DNA from: Piromyces finnis
Lineage: Eukaryota > Neocallimastigomycota > Neocallimastigomycetes > Neocallimastigales > Neocallimastigaceae
Assembly (NCBI GenBank): GCA_002104945.1
Contig: MCFH01000001.1
Coordinates: 496,001 to 560,000, forward strand
Reading direction: 5' to 3'
DNA: 64,000 nt
Under the pieces are notes generated by a model. It was not told the DNA's origin, searched no databases, and worked only from the letters and a program-made list of their open reading frames with translations. A program made the position numbers and the translations under genes. Positions 32,510 to 46,212 of this stretch are shown here, piece after piece; the stretch's first letter is position 1; each line of letters starts with the position of its first letter.

Positions 32510-34277
32510 AATAAAATTAATAATATACATAAAATAGTATAGTATATATAATATTATACATAAAAGTAAAATAGTGAAATATATACAATAGTAATCAAAT
32601 AAATACCTTCTTTTTCTTTGATTTATCATCCGTTTTAGATATTGTATCAGATTTATTATTTACAATCATTATATTTTCTTAAAATTTACAAAGGTATTAG
32701 AAATACAGTACGGTAAAATTAAAAGATTTTTTTTTTTTTTTTTTTTTTTAATATTCAAATTAATATAAATACCTGGTTTTAGATCTGTATGTATAAGTTT
32801 TAATGAATGAATAAATTCTACAGAGGTTAATAATTGATAAGCAAAATGTTGAATATGTTTTATTGGGAAAGGATGAAATCCATTTTCTTTCAAATAATCG
32901 AAAGCACTTTGATCCAATAAATCGAATACCATACATATATGCCTTCTATAATCAAAGCAATCTACTAAATGAATACAATTTCTATATATAAAAATTTTAA
33001 AAAATGTTTTAATTTTTATACTTAATATAAGAATTATTTTTTTATTAAATGATGATGATAATTATGATTATTGCAATTAAATTATTTTTAAAAACTTTAC
33101 TTTATGTTACCAGGATCTCTATTTTTTATTGTATTCAATACTCTAATTTCTATCTGTGAAGCATCTCTATATTTCTTAATAGCTCGAATAATTTTTATAG
33201 CACATTCAGATTTTGTATTTTTATCGTATGCTCTGACCACTTTACCAAATGTACCTTGTCCTAATAACTCTTTTATAACATCTAATGTTTTAAGTTCATC
33301 AATTATATAAAAAAAAAAAAATAGTTTAATATTGCTAAACAATTTTTTTTTTTTTTTTTTTTTTTTTTACCATTAATACTTACATCTATCAGTAAATGAT
33401 GTATTTGGAACAACTATATAATGACCGTTCTTATCATCATAAGAATTTTGATTATATTGTTTCGAGCTTCTTGAGTATGAAGTACAAATACTAGATGATG
33501 AAGAATGTGACATAGTCTTTATTATTGATTTTATAAAAAAAAAAATGAATATAATTTTTTGTTTGTTTGTTCATCCATTTTTTAATTTTTGTTGGTTATA
33601 TAATATAAAAACATTTTATATTAAAAAAAATATAAATAAAAAATCATTTCACTTTAATAAAATATGAATAGCTTCAAATGAATATTATATAGTTTAAGTC
33701 TTACTTTTGACGATCTTGATGAGTAATTAGAATATGAAGGATAATAATTTTTTAAAGTATGATGATGAAGATGATCAGATGGTGAATAATATACTCTTTT
33801 TCGTTTTATAGGATAATATATGGATGAATTTGAGTTAGCACTTATTGTAGAAGCTGGAGAAGAAGTATAATTTGAAAAATGGGTAGAAGAATATGGAGAG
33901 TTTGATAATGGTTTCATAAAACTCTTCATTCTTAAAGAGTGTCTTGAATGAGTAGAACTATTGGAATCATAACGTGTTAAATAGTTTGAATATTTATGCC
34001 TTCTATCTCTATCTCTTTCTCCCTCATCATAATCATAATTAGTATTTTTACGTTTACGAGTGTTTGAAAAAGGGTTATTATTTCTATTTTCATTGTAGCT
34101 ATTGTCATTTCTGCTTTTATCTCTATTGTTTTCTGGTATATATCTTGAATTTTCTGAATAGTTAATGTTATCTTGTTTAGATTTTATATGTGGAAATTTA
34201 TTACTGCTTTGATATGAAAATCCTGGATAATATAAATCAGGCTTATTCCTCTTACGAGTAGATCTTCTTAAATACAT
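31684..34277 (-). CDS. KNS1: LAMMER (CLK/Kns1/Lkh1) dual-specificity protein kinase
   Basis: LAMMER kinases phosphorylate SR splicing factors and, in fungi, link nutrient and stress signals to transcription and flocculation. The N-terminal exon (34277 to about 33705) is Ser/Arg/Tyr/Asn-rich and basic. The kinase domain runs RYVIKELLGQGTFGKVV (glycine loop), ECAIKII (catalytic Lys), LIHTDLKPEN (catalytic loop with HTD, typical of this family), then QLIDFGSATFEDEYHSS and VVSTRHYRAPEIILSLGW. It reaches the family signature EHLAMMEQVIGPIP, a one-step variant of EHLAMMERILGPIP. The stop is TAA at 31684-31686. Several introns are mostly T-runs on the sense-complement strand. The total is near 590 residues. 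The start at 34277 (MYLRRSTRKRNKPD) is the first Met of an open exon, and a later start cannot be excluded. Confidence 0.95.
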
Positions 34278-36101
34278 GTTGTTGTTGTTGTTGTTTTTGA
34301 TTTATTTTTGTTTGATATGAATTATTATGATGAAGATAATTTATTATAATAATTTTAATGTATATATATATTTTTTTACAGTCTTCAAAATTATTAATGA
34401 TTTCAATGTAATTTATAAGCAAATAAATAAATTAACATTTGTATACATAGAATGTATATAGATAGATATATAGATATTGTATTTAATTTTTGTTAAAAAT
34501 TTAATTTATCATACCTATTAATAATGGTTGGAATTTAAAATTAAATTATTATTGTAAATAGACAATATATTTATTTAATGAAAGGATTGATTAAATAATG
34601 AAAAGCAAAATAATAATAATAATAATAGAAATTTATTTCTATATTTTCATTTATAAATTACTGTACAAATATAATATACTATTTTAATATAGTTAATTCA
34701 ATGTAGTAATTGAATATTATTAATAATATTAATACATTAACAAAAAAAAAATATTCTTATTATGGTTAATTCAATAAATTGAAAAATAACAGTAATAATT
34801 ATATTACTAATAATAAAGACATTATTTATAATGTTGACATTAAAAATTTGATAATTGTAAAAGTTTATTGTTTATTCATTGGGAATACTATAATTATTTA
34901 TTATGCTAAATTGTTTAATATCCTTAATACTCAATTATTAAGTCTTAATTATGAAATGATAGTACATTTAAAGTTTTTTTTAAAAAAAAATAATAATTAA
35001 TTAATTAATTAATTAAAATCTATTTAAATTCAATTTACAAATAAATATTTAAAATTGTTTTTTATTTTTTATTTTTTTTTTTATTTTTATAATATATAAA
35101 TTACTTTTTAAATTTTGTTTCTTATTTATATTAAAAATGTTAAGGTCATTTAAAAAAAAAAATGATAATTATTGTTCAATAATCTTATTTATTGTATCGT
35201 AAATATCTTTGTTATTTTTTGAATAAAAAACAAAGATATACATCTAATATAGTAACCACAATGTAACTTCCTTTAATAATAAAGATTATTAACAATTAAT
35301 GTTAAAAAGAGAAATAAACAAAAAAATATATAAAAGATATATTACAAGATAATTATTAATTAAAATGAAATTTGTCGAATAATTAAATAATTTAATTTTA
35401 TCGATTTATTTATCAATTGATACAACAAATTTCTTTTTCAAATTTTTTAATTATAAAATTAATTAATAATAATAAATTAATATATAAACTCAAATTTTTA
35501 ATAAAAAATAAAAGGTATGTCAATCACATTTCTTTTTTTTTTTTTGACTTTGAATAAAAAACAATTATAAAAAAAAAAAAAAAAGTTTCTATTTATTTTT
35601 ATTTACTTATTTATTTAATATAATATTGTTAAAAGTATATTAAAATTATATCTTAAAGATTGAAAAAAAAAAAAGAGAGAGAGAAAGAGAGAGAAAATAA
35701 ATACTTGTAAAAAAAAATATATATATATATTTAAATAATAATAATAATTTATTAGGAATAAGTTGAAAAATAATAATAAAAAATAAATATAAATATATTT
35801 AGAATAAAAAAAAATTAAAATTTAAGGTTAAATTAAATCTTAAATATTATTAGTTTGCCATAATCATTATTATTTTGTTTGTTTTCTGTACATAGTTCAA
35901 ATTATATAAAATTAAAATATAATAGGACTATAATAATATAATGATAATAATAATTATATTTTGCAATAATAAATATATTATTTGTATATAAAGTATTCTA
36001 TCAAAACCAAGATATATTGATATTATTTAATATTTATGATCTTTACTTTTTTTTTTTTTACTCTTATTTAATAATAGTTATGTGAATAAATAAAATGAAT
36101 T
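34278..36101. other. intergenic, LAMMER kinase promoter side / TMEM209-like 3' end
   Basis: The 1,824 bases contain the upstream region of the kinase (34278 onward) and the downstream region of the next minus-strand gene. Visible features are a (TTAA)-type run at 35000-35015, a GA-rich stretch at about 35674-35697 and several T- or A-runs. The open frame at 34779-35000 has no coding character. Confidence 0.65.
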
Positions 36102-39100
36102 TTAATATACTCTACGTCTGAAAGATGATGTAATTAATGGAGTATGGTGATGATTTTCTGTTTTTATTGGATTCATTAAATTGTAATTATTATTTGTCAT
36201 GTTGCCATTATTTATTGTAGGATTAAGACTATCATTATGTTGACTTGGAGTTTGAAGCATAAAAGATAATGGATTTGTCATGGTTTCACTTGTTGAATAA
36301 ACACGAGTTGACTTATTATTTAATAATGAAGATGAATTCAATATGGAAGAAGAATTTACTGAATTTAGGGATTTTCTATTCATAATATTAAACGATGATA
36401 AACTATTGTCTTTATTATCGGAAGATGATTTATTTACGTTATTCAATTTAGCTGGTATGGCTGATGAAGTACTATTAAATTTTTTCAAACTTTGAGAATA
36501 ATTTAAAATGCTTTCTGTATTATTATAGTCATAATCATATTTAGCATTTGTATTACCACTTTCATTTATATTATCTTTATTATTCTCCTTTTGTAAAAGT
36601 GGATTATGTTCCATACAAGGATTTAAAACTTGACTTAATAATTCAATTCCTTTAGTATCTAAATTAAAAAGACTATACATTGTATATATAATGATTGAAA
36701 GCAATAATATATTCATAATAAAATGGTTTATTAGTTATCTTTAAAAAAAAAGCATAATAATACATAAAATAAAATAATGATTAATTTACCTTAAATATCC
36801 AGAATGTTCCAACTTAAAGAAATATAAGAAAAGACAAATGGTTTGGAATAAATTATTACGTTTCTTTTATTATAAAGAAAATTAAACAACCAAACAAAAA
36901 TAATAATAAATTAGTATTTATTCTTTATAATATATAAATTTTAAAATCATTGGTCTATTGCTATACATACTGGATAAACTCCCCAAATGCAACCTCTAGC
37001 AATAAATGAATATCTTGGTGGATACTTTTCAACTTGTTTAATTTGGATATGTTCTAAATCTATTATATAAAAAGAAATAAATTTTAATTTTTAAAATTTA
37101 TTCCATCAAACTAATTAAACAACTCCTATTTATTTAATAAAAGTATAGTTTATCAAAAAAAAAAAAAAAATACTTACATGGACTATGTTTGCCATCTTTT
37201 GAAACATAATAATCATTAGTAAAAGCATTGCTAGAACCTTGACCTGGCATTTGGAAGTCCATGTATGAACAGAATAAATGTAAAATTATCTAGAATAAAA
37301 TAATAATGATAGTAATAATAATTAATATAATTAATAAATAAAAACTTTTCTTGAACTGTATTTATATATGAAATCTACTTCAGCATCAGTTGGGAATCTT
37401 TCTTGATTCCATGCTTTTCCATTCCAATCAGAGCCACTATCCCATCTGTAAGCAGCTAAACAACCACCTCTTGCTAATGCTTTAAAAAAAAAATTTAAAA
37501 ATGATATTTATAATAATTATAATAATATAAGTAATTTGTAATGATCATATTATTTATTGTTATATAGTATTAACTTACTTTTAATTCTTTCAATTATATA
37601 TCCTCTGCAATGATAGTCACCAATCATTAAACATTTTTCTAATTTAATTCTTTCTTGAGTAAGTGGATTCTTGTGTGATTAATTAAAAAAATAAAATAAA
37701 AATTAATTATATAATTAAAATATGATAATATTAAAAGTAAAAGTAGTAATAGTAGTAGTAGCAGTAATGAATATTGAATATGATGACATTATTTTTAAAT
37801 ATATCAATATATAAAATGATTATTTATCCAAGAAATACATACATCTCCATATAATTGAATGAAATCAATTAAATTCTTTGGTTGAGCTTTAATTTGATTT
37901 TGAGAACCAAACATATTACTTGAACCACTCATTGAAAAAGTATTCATTGGTTTGTTAATTTGATTATCTATTTTGCATGACATAAATATATAACAGAAAA
38001 ATAGTTTTTACAATTGAATTAATATAAAAGTATACAAATCAAATTATATAATAATAAAAACATACTACTATTGTTAGATGATTTTAAAGAAAGAGCGGCG
38101 TTTAAGGCAGCAGCATTATCAATTAAAGAAGCATTAGTACAATTTAAAAATTCTAAATTATTATCAGCTAATAATTTATCAACAGTTTCAATTTGTTTTA
38201 CAATAGGAGTAAGAATTTTTTGAGAAAGCCACTATAAAATAATAACAATAATAGTAATAATTATAATTTATTATTTACATTTAATAGGATTAGTTTTTAA
38301 TTAAAAATATTGCTTATACATAATAAATTCATTTATTGTTACCATTTATTTTATAATTTACCTTTCTTAAATTTTCGGTCCAACAATCTAAATAAGATTC
38401 AACTTGAAGTTCATTAATAACCCATTGAGGATGCTTATATGGAAGTCCTCCAATAATTTCTGGTATAACTCTATCCATTCCAGTATTTACACTTGGAAGA
38501 GCAGATTGATAACTTGGAAGTGGCATTTGCATTCTAGATGTCATTAATGAGTAATTATTTTTTTGATTGAAATAGGTTGGCTTTTGAATTGGTGATTGAA
38601 CAACTTTTTTAAAAAAAAAAAAAAATAAAAATAAAAATAGTTATTAAATGAAGAATAATAATTATAATAATAATAATAATAATAATTTGCAATATTATAA
38701 CTATTTAAACGTTTGTGTTTTAGTTATTTAATGCATCAAAATAAAAAAAAATGAATAAATAAAAATTACTATTTGCATTTTTTTGATCATTATATTCGTC
38801 GAATAGATCATTAATAGCTTTTGGATCACGAATTGGCTCTTCATTCATTAAAACTTAATTGTGTGGTATTATTATATAAGACAATAAATTAGATTATCAT
38901 TTTTAGTGTTTATTCCCTTAAATTTTATATTATTAAATATAACTAAATATTTAAAATATTAAAAAAAAAATGAAAGAATACATGAAACATTATGACCACG
39001 AATAGGACTTTCAGTGACAGTATACTTAATTTTTGATTGTTTAGATGGTGTAGATGAACTTAATTGTTTTTCCTTCATTGGTGTTAAAGAAAGGAAGGTT

Positions 39101-40540
39101 GATGGTCTCTTCTTAATAGCACTATTATAAATAAAAATAAACAATAACAACATTAAATGTTATATATATTTGTATTATATAGTAGTTTTATATTTTTCAA
39201 ATGTAAAATATATAAAAAAATAAATTAAAATAATTACGCATTTTTATTTTTTGCGATAATCATATCCTTGGTCTTCTTAACTTCAGGAGTAGTCTAAAAA
39301 AAAAAATGAAATTCAAAATTATTATATATATTATAATTAGCAAAATATATATATTTATAATAAAATGATATGTATAAAGCACTAACTAAATCAGTTTCCT
39401 TATTTTCAGCTGATTTTCTTAAGTCTTTATATTTAATATAATAAATTGATTAGCATATAATTATATATAATAACATTATTTGAAATATTATTGTATTTAA
39501 AAATTCAACCTACCATTAGTTTTCTTTTCACTTTTTAATAACAAAGCTCTATTATTAATTGCCTTTAAAATACATTCGGCAATATTGTATAGGCTAAAGA
39601 AAATCAATACACCAACTATAAAATATATAAATTTATATTAAAATAGTACAATATATTCATTATGTTAATTGGTATCTCAATCACTTTTAGATAATCTTAA
39701 TTTAAAATACTATACTAAGCCACAACTATTCTTATTATACTTACAGGTAATCTTTAAAAGTGGTTGTCCATAAGCAATATTACTTAATTTATTACTGAAT
39801 GCGCTATATAATAGCATTAAAAAAAAAGTATAAATAAATTATAATGACAAAGACGTTTTATAAATAACTTTTAATTCCTACCTTAATAATCCCTTATACC
39901 AAGAAAAAATTATTAAAGCAAAAACAAAAAGATTAAAATATAATTTCGTTTTAGAAACATCAGTATATCCTTTTAATGAACGTAATTTTAATTCTTCGTA
40001 AAATTCAGATCTTTCCCATTTTCCATATAATTTCTTTTTTGTTGGAACTTCCTTTTTATTGTCATTAATATTTTTCATAACTGGTCTAAAAAGAATATCT
40101 TTGATTCTTAAAGAAGAACTCTTTGAAGTATCTTTTGATCTTGTGCGGTAATTTGAAACACCAGATCTTGGAGTAATATAAGGAGTATATTTTGGTGTGG
40201 TAGTTGGAAATGGTGTATTCACATAGGGTGTAGTCATTGGGAATGGAGTTTGAGAAGTAGTTGTCATAGTACTAGTACCCTTTAAAACAGAACCTGGAAC
40301 ATTTGTATGATATGGGGTTGAAGAGTATCTTTGATTTAAAATTGAATTTTGATGTTCTAATATTGAAGAAGAACGTAAAACACTTGGTTCTTTTTGAACT
40401 GGAGTGATAAAACTATTTTGAATTTTGGTGGAGTAGGATCTTAATTTTGGTGAACTAAGTGATGGTGATTTTAAAGGATTATATGAGGTAATTGGTTGTT
40501 TACCAGGTGTCTCTAATTTTTTATTGTCAAAAAAAGCCAT
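36102..40540 (-). CDS. TMEM209: TMEM209-like (cytochrome b561-related) nuclear-envelope protein, about 16 exons
   Basis: TMEM209 is a nuclear-envelope membrane protein; the human protein binds nucleoporin Nup205. The product is about 890 residues. A Ser/Thr/Pro-rich N-terminus of roughly 190 residues precedes two membrane segments (LYFNLFVFALIIFSW; GVLIFFSLYNIAECIL). In the animal protein the membrane segments come first. The C-terminal domain matches human TMEM209 step by step. ERIKALARGGCLAAYRWDSG matches [20 protein letters not shown], and PTDAEIILHLFCSYMD matches PTDSAIIMHVFCTYLD. KRNNLFQTICLFLYFFKLEH matches [20 protein letters not shown]. A Ser/Asn-rich tail of about 190 residues, absent from animal relatives, follows NLDTKGIELLSQVL and ends RRRVY at 36102. 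The short exon 36790-36863 supplies the RNNLFQT block. The start at 40540 opens MAFFDNKKLETPGK. Confidence 0.87.
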
Positions 40541-42992
40541 GTTGTTTAATATAATAGATAAATGATAATTCTCTAAATATTAAAATTAATGACTATATAT
40601 AAAATTATAAAGGATGAAATTATTAATATCAATTTTGATAATTCTTTAAAAAATGAAAAATAAATTAATATATAAAACAAATGATGTTCTATAATAATTG
40701 TATTTTCAAGTTTTATTTATAAGTGTATATACAATCAAATCCAAATTCAATAAATATTTAATTATATATATATATATATATATATTTTAAAATGATAAAA
40801 AAGATTATAATAAATTTGTGAATATAAATTGATGAAATAAAATGTGTTAGATATTTATAAATTTCTTTGTATGTTTCCAATGATATACTATTATATTTTG
40901 TATTTTGACTTTTATAAATAGATTATTTGATGAAATGTCAAATTTGATTTAATTATTAAAATTTTAAAATTGATTTTATTTTCATCTATCAAAAATATAA
41001 AGCAGATACTGTAAGTTTGATAATTTCTATTAATGATATTTTAACATTATAAGCTATTTATTATTAATTATCCATAAAATTAATTATTATATTGAAAATT
41101 TTTTGTCGAATAAATTTATATAAAATTTTAAAATTTCTGTTCTTAAGATTACAGATTTTTATATTAAAATACTTTTTTTTTTCAAAAAGTATATATTTTC
41201 TTCTTTAATATAAATATTTATTATTTTAACTTTCTTTTCACAATATTAATGAAATTATTAATGTTGGAGCAAAAGTGATGAATCCATTAGTATTTTGAAT
41301 TTCAATTCCAATAATTCTTTGATTTTTGATGATTTAATCATTATTTATATATAAAATATACATTGATTAATACCTTTTAATAATTAATAATATAATGATA
41401 TATCTAAAAAATAATAATAAAATCAATTAAAACTTATAATAACAATAAATTTATAAATAGATTTTATATATATATATATTTAAATATATTTTATATATAG
41501 CTTGTCAAAATTATTATTAAAAAAAAAGTATTCTTTTCTGAAAAAAATAGGTAAAAAAAAAAATATTTAGTGATTAAAATTTTGTTGGTACTTTGTATTA
41601 ATGTAAGAATTTTACGTAAACATTTTATGTATTGTATTTACGGGTTAGAATAAGGTTAAAGGGTTATGTCCTATAGAAAATATAACTATAAAAATTATAA
41701 TACTTTTACATGTTTTTATAAAGAAAGAAATAAAATAAAATAACAAATAAACAAACTTGTATTTAAAAATAGAGTGAGGAATCGATTAGTTTAATTTTAT
41801 AATGTTTATTTTCTAGTATTTTTTCTTATAGATAAAGAAGTTATGAAGGCAAAAACAAAAAAAAAGACTTCGAAAATATTAATCTTTTTTTAAAATTTAA
41901 ATAGAAAATTTTCGATATAGTATAAAACTTTAGATAGCTTTTATAAGGATATATTTATTGGTAGTTTTTTAATTATGTATGAATAACAAAAATAAATAAT
42001 TATAAATGTTAAATATTTTTTTCTTTCTTTTTTTTCTTTTTCTTTTTTTTGTTTTTTTAGGTATTTCTATTTTTTAATTATTTAACTTTTGAAAAATTTT
42101 ACGAACCCTAACCTTTAATATTATATATATATATTAAAAATTTTTTTAAATATCTTACAACTTTAATTTGAAAATTTATTTTTACTTCAGCAGCAACAAA
42201 TATAGATAGGTAAAATATTTCATAATTGAAATGCATGGTTATTTTATGCTTATAAGAATTAATAAAAGTCCAAAATTAATAAATTGATAATAATAATAAT
42301 ACCTGTAAAAAATTTTTTAAAATATATTGAAATTATTATTATTATTATATAAGATTGTGTAATAATGCTATCTTAACTGAAATAATTATTGTTTAAAATA
42401 ATTTCATTCAAATTACTATGTGTAAAGGAAATTTTTCATAACTTATTTTATAATTGATTTTAATTCCAAACTGAAAATCTGACCTTAATACCTAATTACA
42501 AATATCATTTAAACAACAACAGTAACAATAGTTAAAATAATATTTTATTTTTTCGGGTCTAATTCGAAATCCGATGATAAAAATGAGGTCAATTTATAAC
42601 AACATTCAACATTCAATTCATAAAGTTGATATATAAACATGAACTATGATTAATTCATTTTATTTTTATTTTTATTATTATTAATACTATTTATTTATTT
42701 ATTTTATTTATTTATTTATTTATTTTTTTTTTCATTAATACAATTTTCATTTTAGTATTACAAAAATAATTATAAAGTGTATAATTTACAAATACCCTTC
42801 ATAAGAAATTAATACATATTTTTATATTTTTATAATATATATAGGATATTTATATATTTATTTTATTAAAGCACTTTATCAAGTTTAAAAAAAACCCATA
42901 CTTTATATATATATCATATATTATATATATATATAAAATTCAATACTATCGTACTATCAAAATAAATTCTTAATATACAAAATAAATACAAA
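40541..42992. other. divergent intergenic region, TMEM209-like (-) / acyltransferase (+)
   Basis: The 2,452 bases must carry both promoters. G-containing motifs stand out against the A/T background: GGGTTAGAAT at 41642-41651, followed within 20 bases by two more GGTTA, and CCCTAACC at 42106-42113. Runs of (TA)n near 40766-40784 and of (TTTA)-like sequence near 42690-42722 are also present. No coding frame is convincing. Confidence 0.65.
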
Positions 42993-45122
42993 ATGTCTGA
43001 ACCAAATCCGGAAAAAATACCAATCCCAACTTTTTATGAAACCTTTTCTCTTAGATTTGGAAAAAGTAACAGTCAAGTTGAAGAAGATGTAGATGTATTT
43101 AGTTTGGATACCGCTGCTTTTATTGAAAAATATGGTAATTTTTAAAAGCAAAAAAGAAAAAAGAACGGATAGTAACAATAACAATATTGTTGATTTATAA
43201 AATTTTATATATAGAATTTATTAATATCAAAGCATCCATGAATATTTAATAGATAATTATTATTTTTTAAACTTTTTTTTACATATAATATTAAATATTA
43301 TAAAAATTTTAATATATAATTAATATAAAAAATTAATCACCATCATCATCATAATAAAAAAGATGCTAATACCAAAGATTTAAATAAAAGAAAAAGTAAA
43401 ATCATTGCTAAAAGGTTACATATGGAATCTATTTGTATTTATTCAAAAGTCGATCCATGGCCATGGTACAAATATGTTGAGGTAAAAAAAAAAAATTGTA
43501 TATAAACTTTCCAAAAGGAAAGCTCAAAAAAGGTTAACCTATTAAATTAATTATTATATCTATTTATAATTATTTAAATAATAATATATAATGTATATAA
43601 TATATGCGTATAATGTAGTATGGTTTAATGAGTACATTTATCATGCCAATAAGAGCAGTAATATCAAGTTTAACGGTTGCTTGCTGTTGGTCATTAATGA
43701 CACCAGCCCGTTTATTTGAAAATTTAGAAAAAAAATATATTGAAAATCCAGAATCTGAACACTACGGTAAAAAAGTTCATCGTATACCTAAACCAAAATG
43801 GAGACGTATTATGATTGATGTTTTAACTAGAACTGCATCAAAAATTACATTATTCATGGGTTTAGGATTTTATAATATTAAAGTTAAAGATTTAAGAAAA
43901 AAAGATAAAAATGGAAAACCAATTACATCACCATTGATTATTTCCAATCATAATTCATTGGTTGATGTATTAGGTATTATTGCTTATTATGATACCACAC
44001 CAAGTTTCCTTGCAATGGTATATAATAAATATTAAATATAAATATATATATATATATATAGTGATGTAACTGTTAAGTATTCATTATTATCATTATTTTT
44101 AATAGAAATGGGTTGACAATACTCCATTTATTGGTTCAATTGCTAATGCTATGGTAAGAAAAATATATATATATTGGCATATATATAATTTATAAAAAAC
44201 TAATTTTATATATATTATATTGTAAAATAAATATTATTTTAGCAATGTGTTTTTGTTGAAAGTAATAAAAGAAATAATTTAACTGAAGAAATTAAATTAA
44301 GATCAAAAGAAAGTTTACACTATGGTATATATCTTTGTTAATTTAAACACATTTCAAGTATTAATTAAAAATTATAAATCATAAATACTCAAAAGGTTTT
44401 ATGACTAATTTTTTATTTTAATTTAACATTTTAATAGATTTACCACCTTTAACTATTTTCCCTGAAGGTACTACAACTAATGGTGATTATTTAAGTAAGG
44501 ATCGATGAAATTAAGAGTTAATTATTTTTAAATAATATTGATTTTATTAGTGTATTGATTTTTATTTTATTAATTAACAATGCCTTATAAATATAAAAGT
44601 TGATTTTAAATATGGTGCTTTCTATCCACATTTTCCAGTTCAACCAATTGCTATAAAATACAAATACAAATATTATAATCCAAGTTTTGTTATTGATAAT
44701 ATTGTCCAATATGCTCTTAAGACGGCAATGCAATTTAGAAATGATATGGAAATCATTATTTTACCAGTGATTGAACCAGAAACAGAAGAAGAGAAAACAG
44801 ATGTTAAAGTTTGGACCGAAAAGAATTATAAAGTATGATTTAATAAATTTATTTTTTTTTTTTTAATTTATATCTATCTATTTATCTATCTATCTATTTT
44901 TAATATTAAAAATATTATTATTATTTTAATCTTTTATTATAATAGATTCTTGCTAAAGAGTTAGGCGTTCCAGAAGATAGATGTTGTACAAGACCACAAA
45001 AAATGCTTTATTTAGATTATATTAGAGGCAAGGCAGATTTTGAAACTACTGAACAAAAAATAAATGAAATTTATAATAAAAAACTTGAAGTTTTAAAACA
45101 AGAGAAAAAACACCAAGAATAA
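42993..45122 (+). CDS. lysophospholipid acyltransferase (LPCAT/LPEAT-like PlsC family), eight exons
   Basis: The PlsC-family enzyme transfers an acyl group from acyl-CoA to a lysophospholipid in ER membranes. Eight exons join to about 428 residues. The catalytic H-x4-D motif is ISNHNSLVDVLGI. The substrate-binding motif is LTIFPEGTTTNGDYL and is followed by DFKYGAFYPHFPVQPIAIKY. The wording is closest to the LPCAT1/LPEAT group (FPEGT.TN...FK.GAF....PVQP). One hydrophobic segment (IRAVISSLTVACCWSLM) precedes the catalytic motif. The C-terminus is short, with no visible EF-hands and no KKxx ER signal (it ends KKHQE). The exact acceptor (lyso-PC, -PE or -PA) cannot be read from the sequence. The start opens MSEPNPEKIPIPTFYE. 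A 245-base microsatellite begins 24 bases after the stop. Confidence 0.9.
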
Positions 45123-45145
45123 TAAATATATAATTAATAATAAAG

Positions 45146-45390
<245 letters not shown>

Positions 45391-46212
45391 TAGAATAATA
45401 ATCATAATCATAATGAAATTAACATTCATAAAACTATAAAGTAATTCTCATTTATTTTATATAAATAAATAAGAAAAATAAATATTTATTAAAATATCAA
45501 GATGGAATATAAATCTTTTTTTTGTGCCAATAGTAGAATTTTTTGATTCATATTTAATACATTCATTCATATAGTGAACTTTAATAATTATATTTCTTTT
45601 AAAGTGTGATTTATTCATATTAGTTATTTGAATTATTATTTATTAATTTTTCAAATACATAATTCAATATTTAATTTCACTTTTTTTATTTTTTTGTGCT
45701 ATTAATTAAAAAGTATTAATACGATATATTTGTTTTTAATAATTGAAGAAGCAGAATTAAGAATAAAGTAAAAATTCATTATATTAAAACTCTATAAACT
45801 TTATAAAATTTCATATTCAATTTAAAATTTATTATAAATTAATAATTCTTATATAATTTATATATCCATGCAATTTAAAGTTTATTGCAAAACTTTAATT
45901 CAATAATAATAAACTTTTTGTTTTTTATTATTGTAATTGATTATTAAAATAATAAAATTTGAGAAAAAAAAGTATTTTTGTTTTTATATCTAGGATCTAG
46001 GTAAAAAGATATTGAAATAAAAAAGAAGAATTTAACTTGGCAAATTAAATTTTATTTAAATTCAATTAGGAAAAAGAGTTATCGTTATAATGTTTTAAAA
46101 TACATTTTTTTTTTTTTTTTTGAAAAAAAATTTTTAATTACTTTAATAAAATATTTTTTTATAAGAAAAATAAAAGTTATATAGAACAATAAATCTATTT
46201 TATTTGTATATC
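45391..46212. other. intergenic, acyltransferase to BAR-PH gene
   Basis: These 822 bases are AT-rich with homopolymers near 46108-46120. They should include the BAR-PH promoter. I recognise no element. Confidence 0.6.

Noticed and set aside
34779-35000. 73-codon plus-strand frame upstream of the LAMMER kinase
   Set aside because: Its composition is that of random AT-rich DNA and no motif is visible.
36790-36812. A 23-base microexon in the TMEM209-like gene
   Set aside because: An acceptor further upstream gives the exon 36790-36863, which restores the conserved RNNLFQT block, so the short version is not needed.
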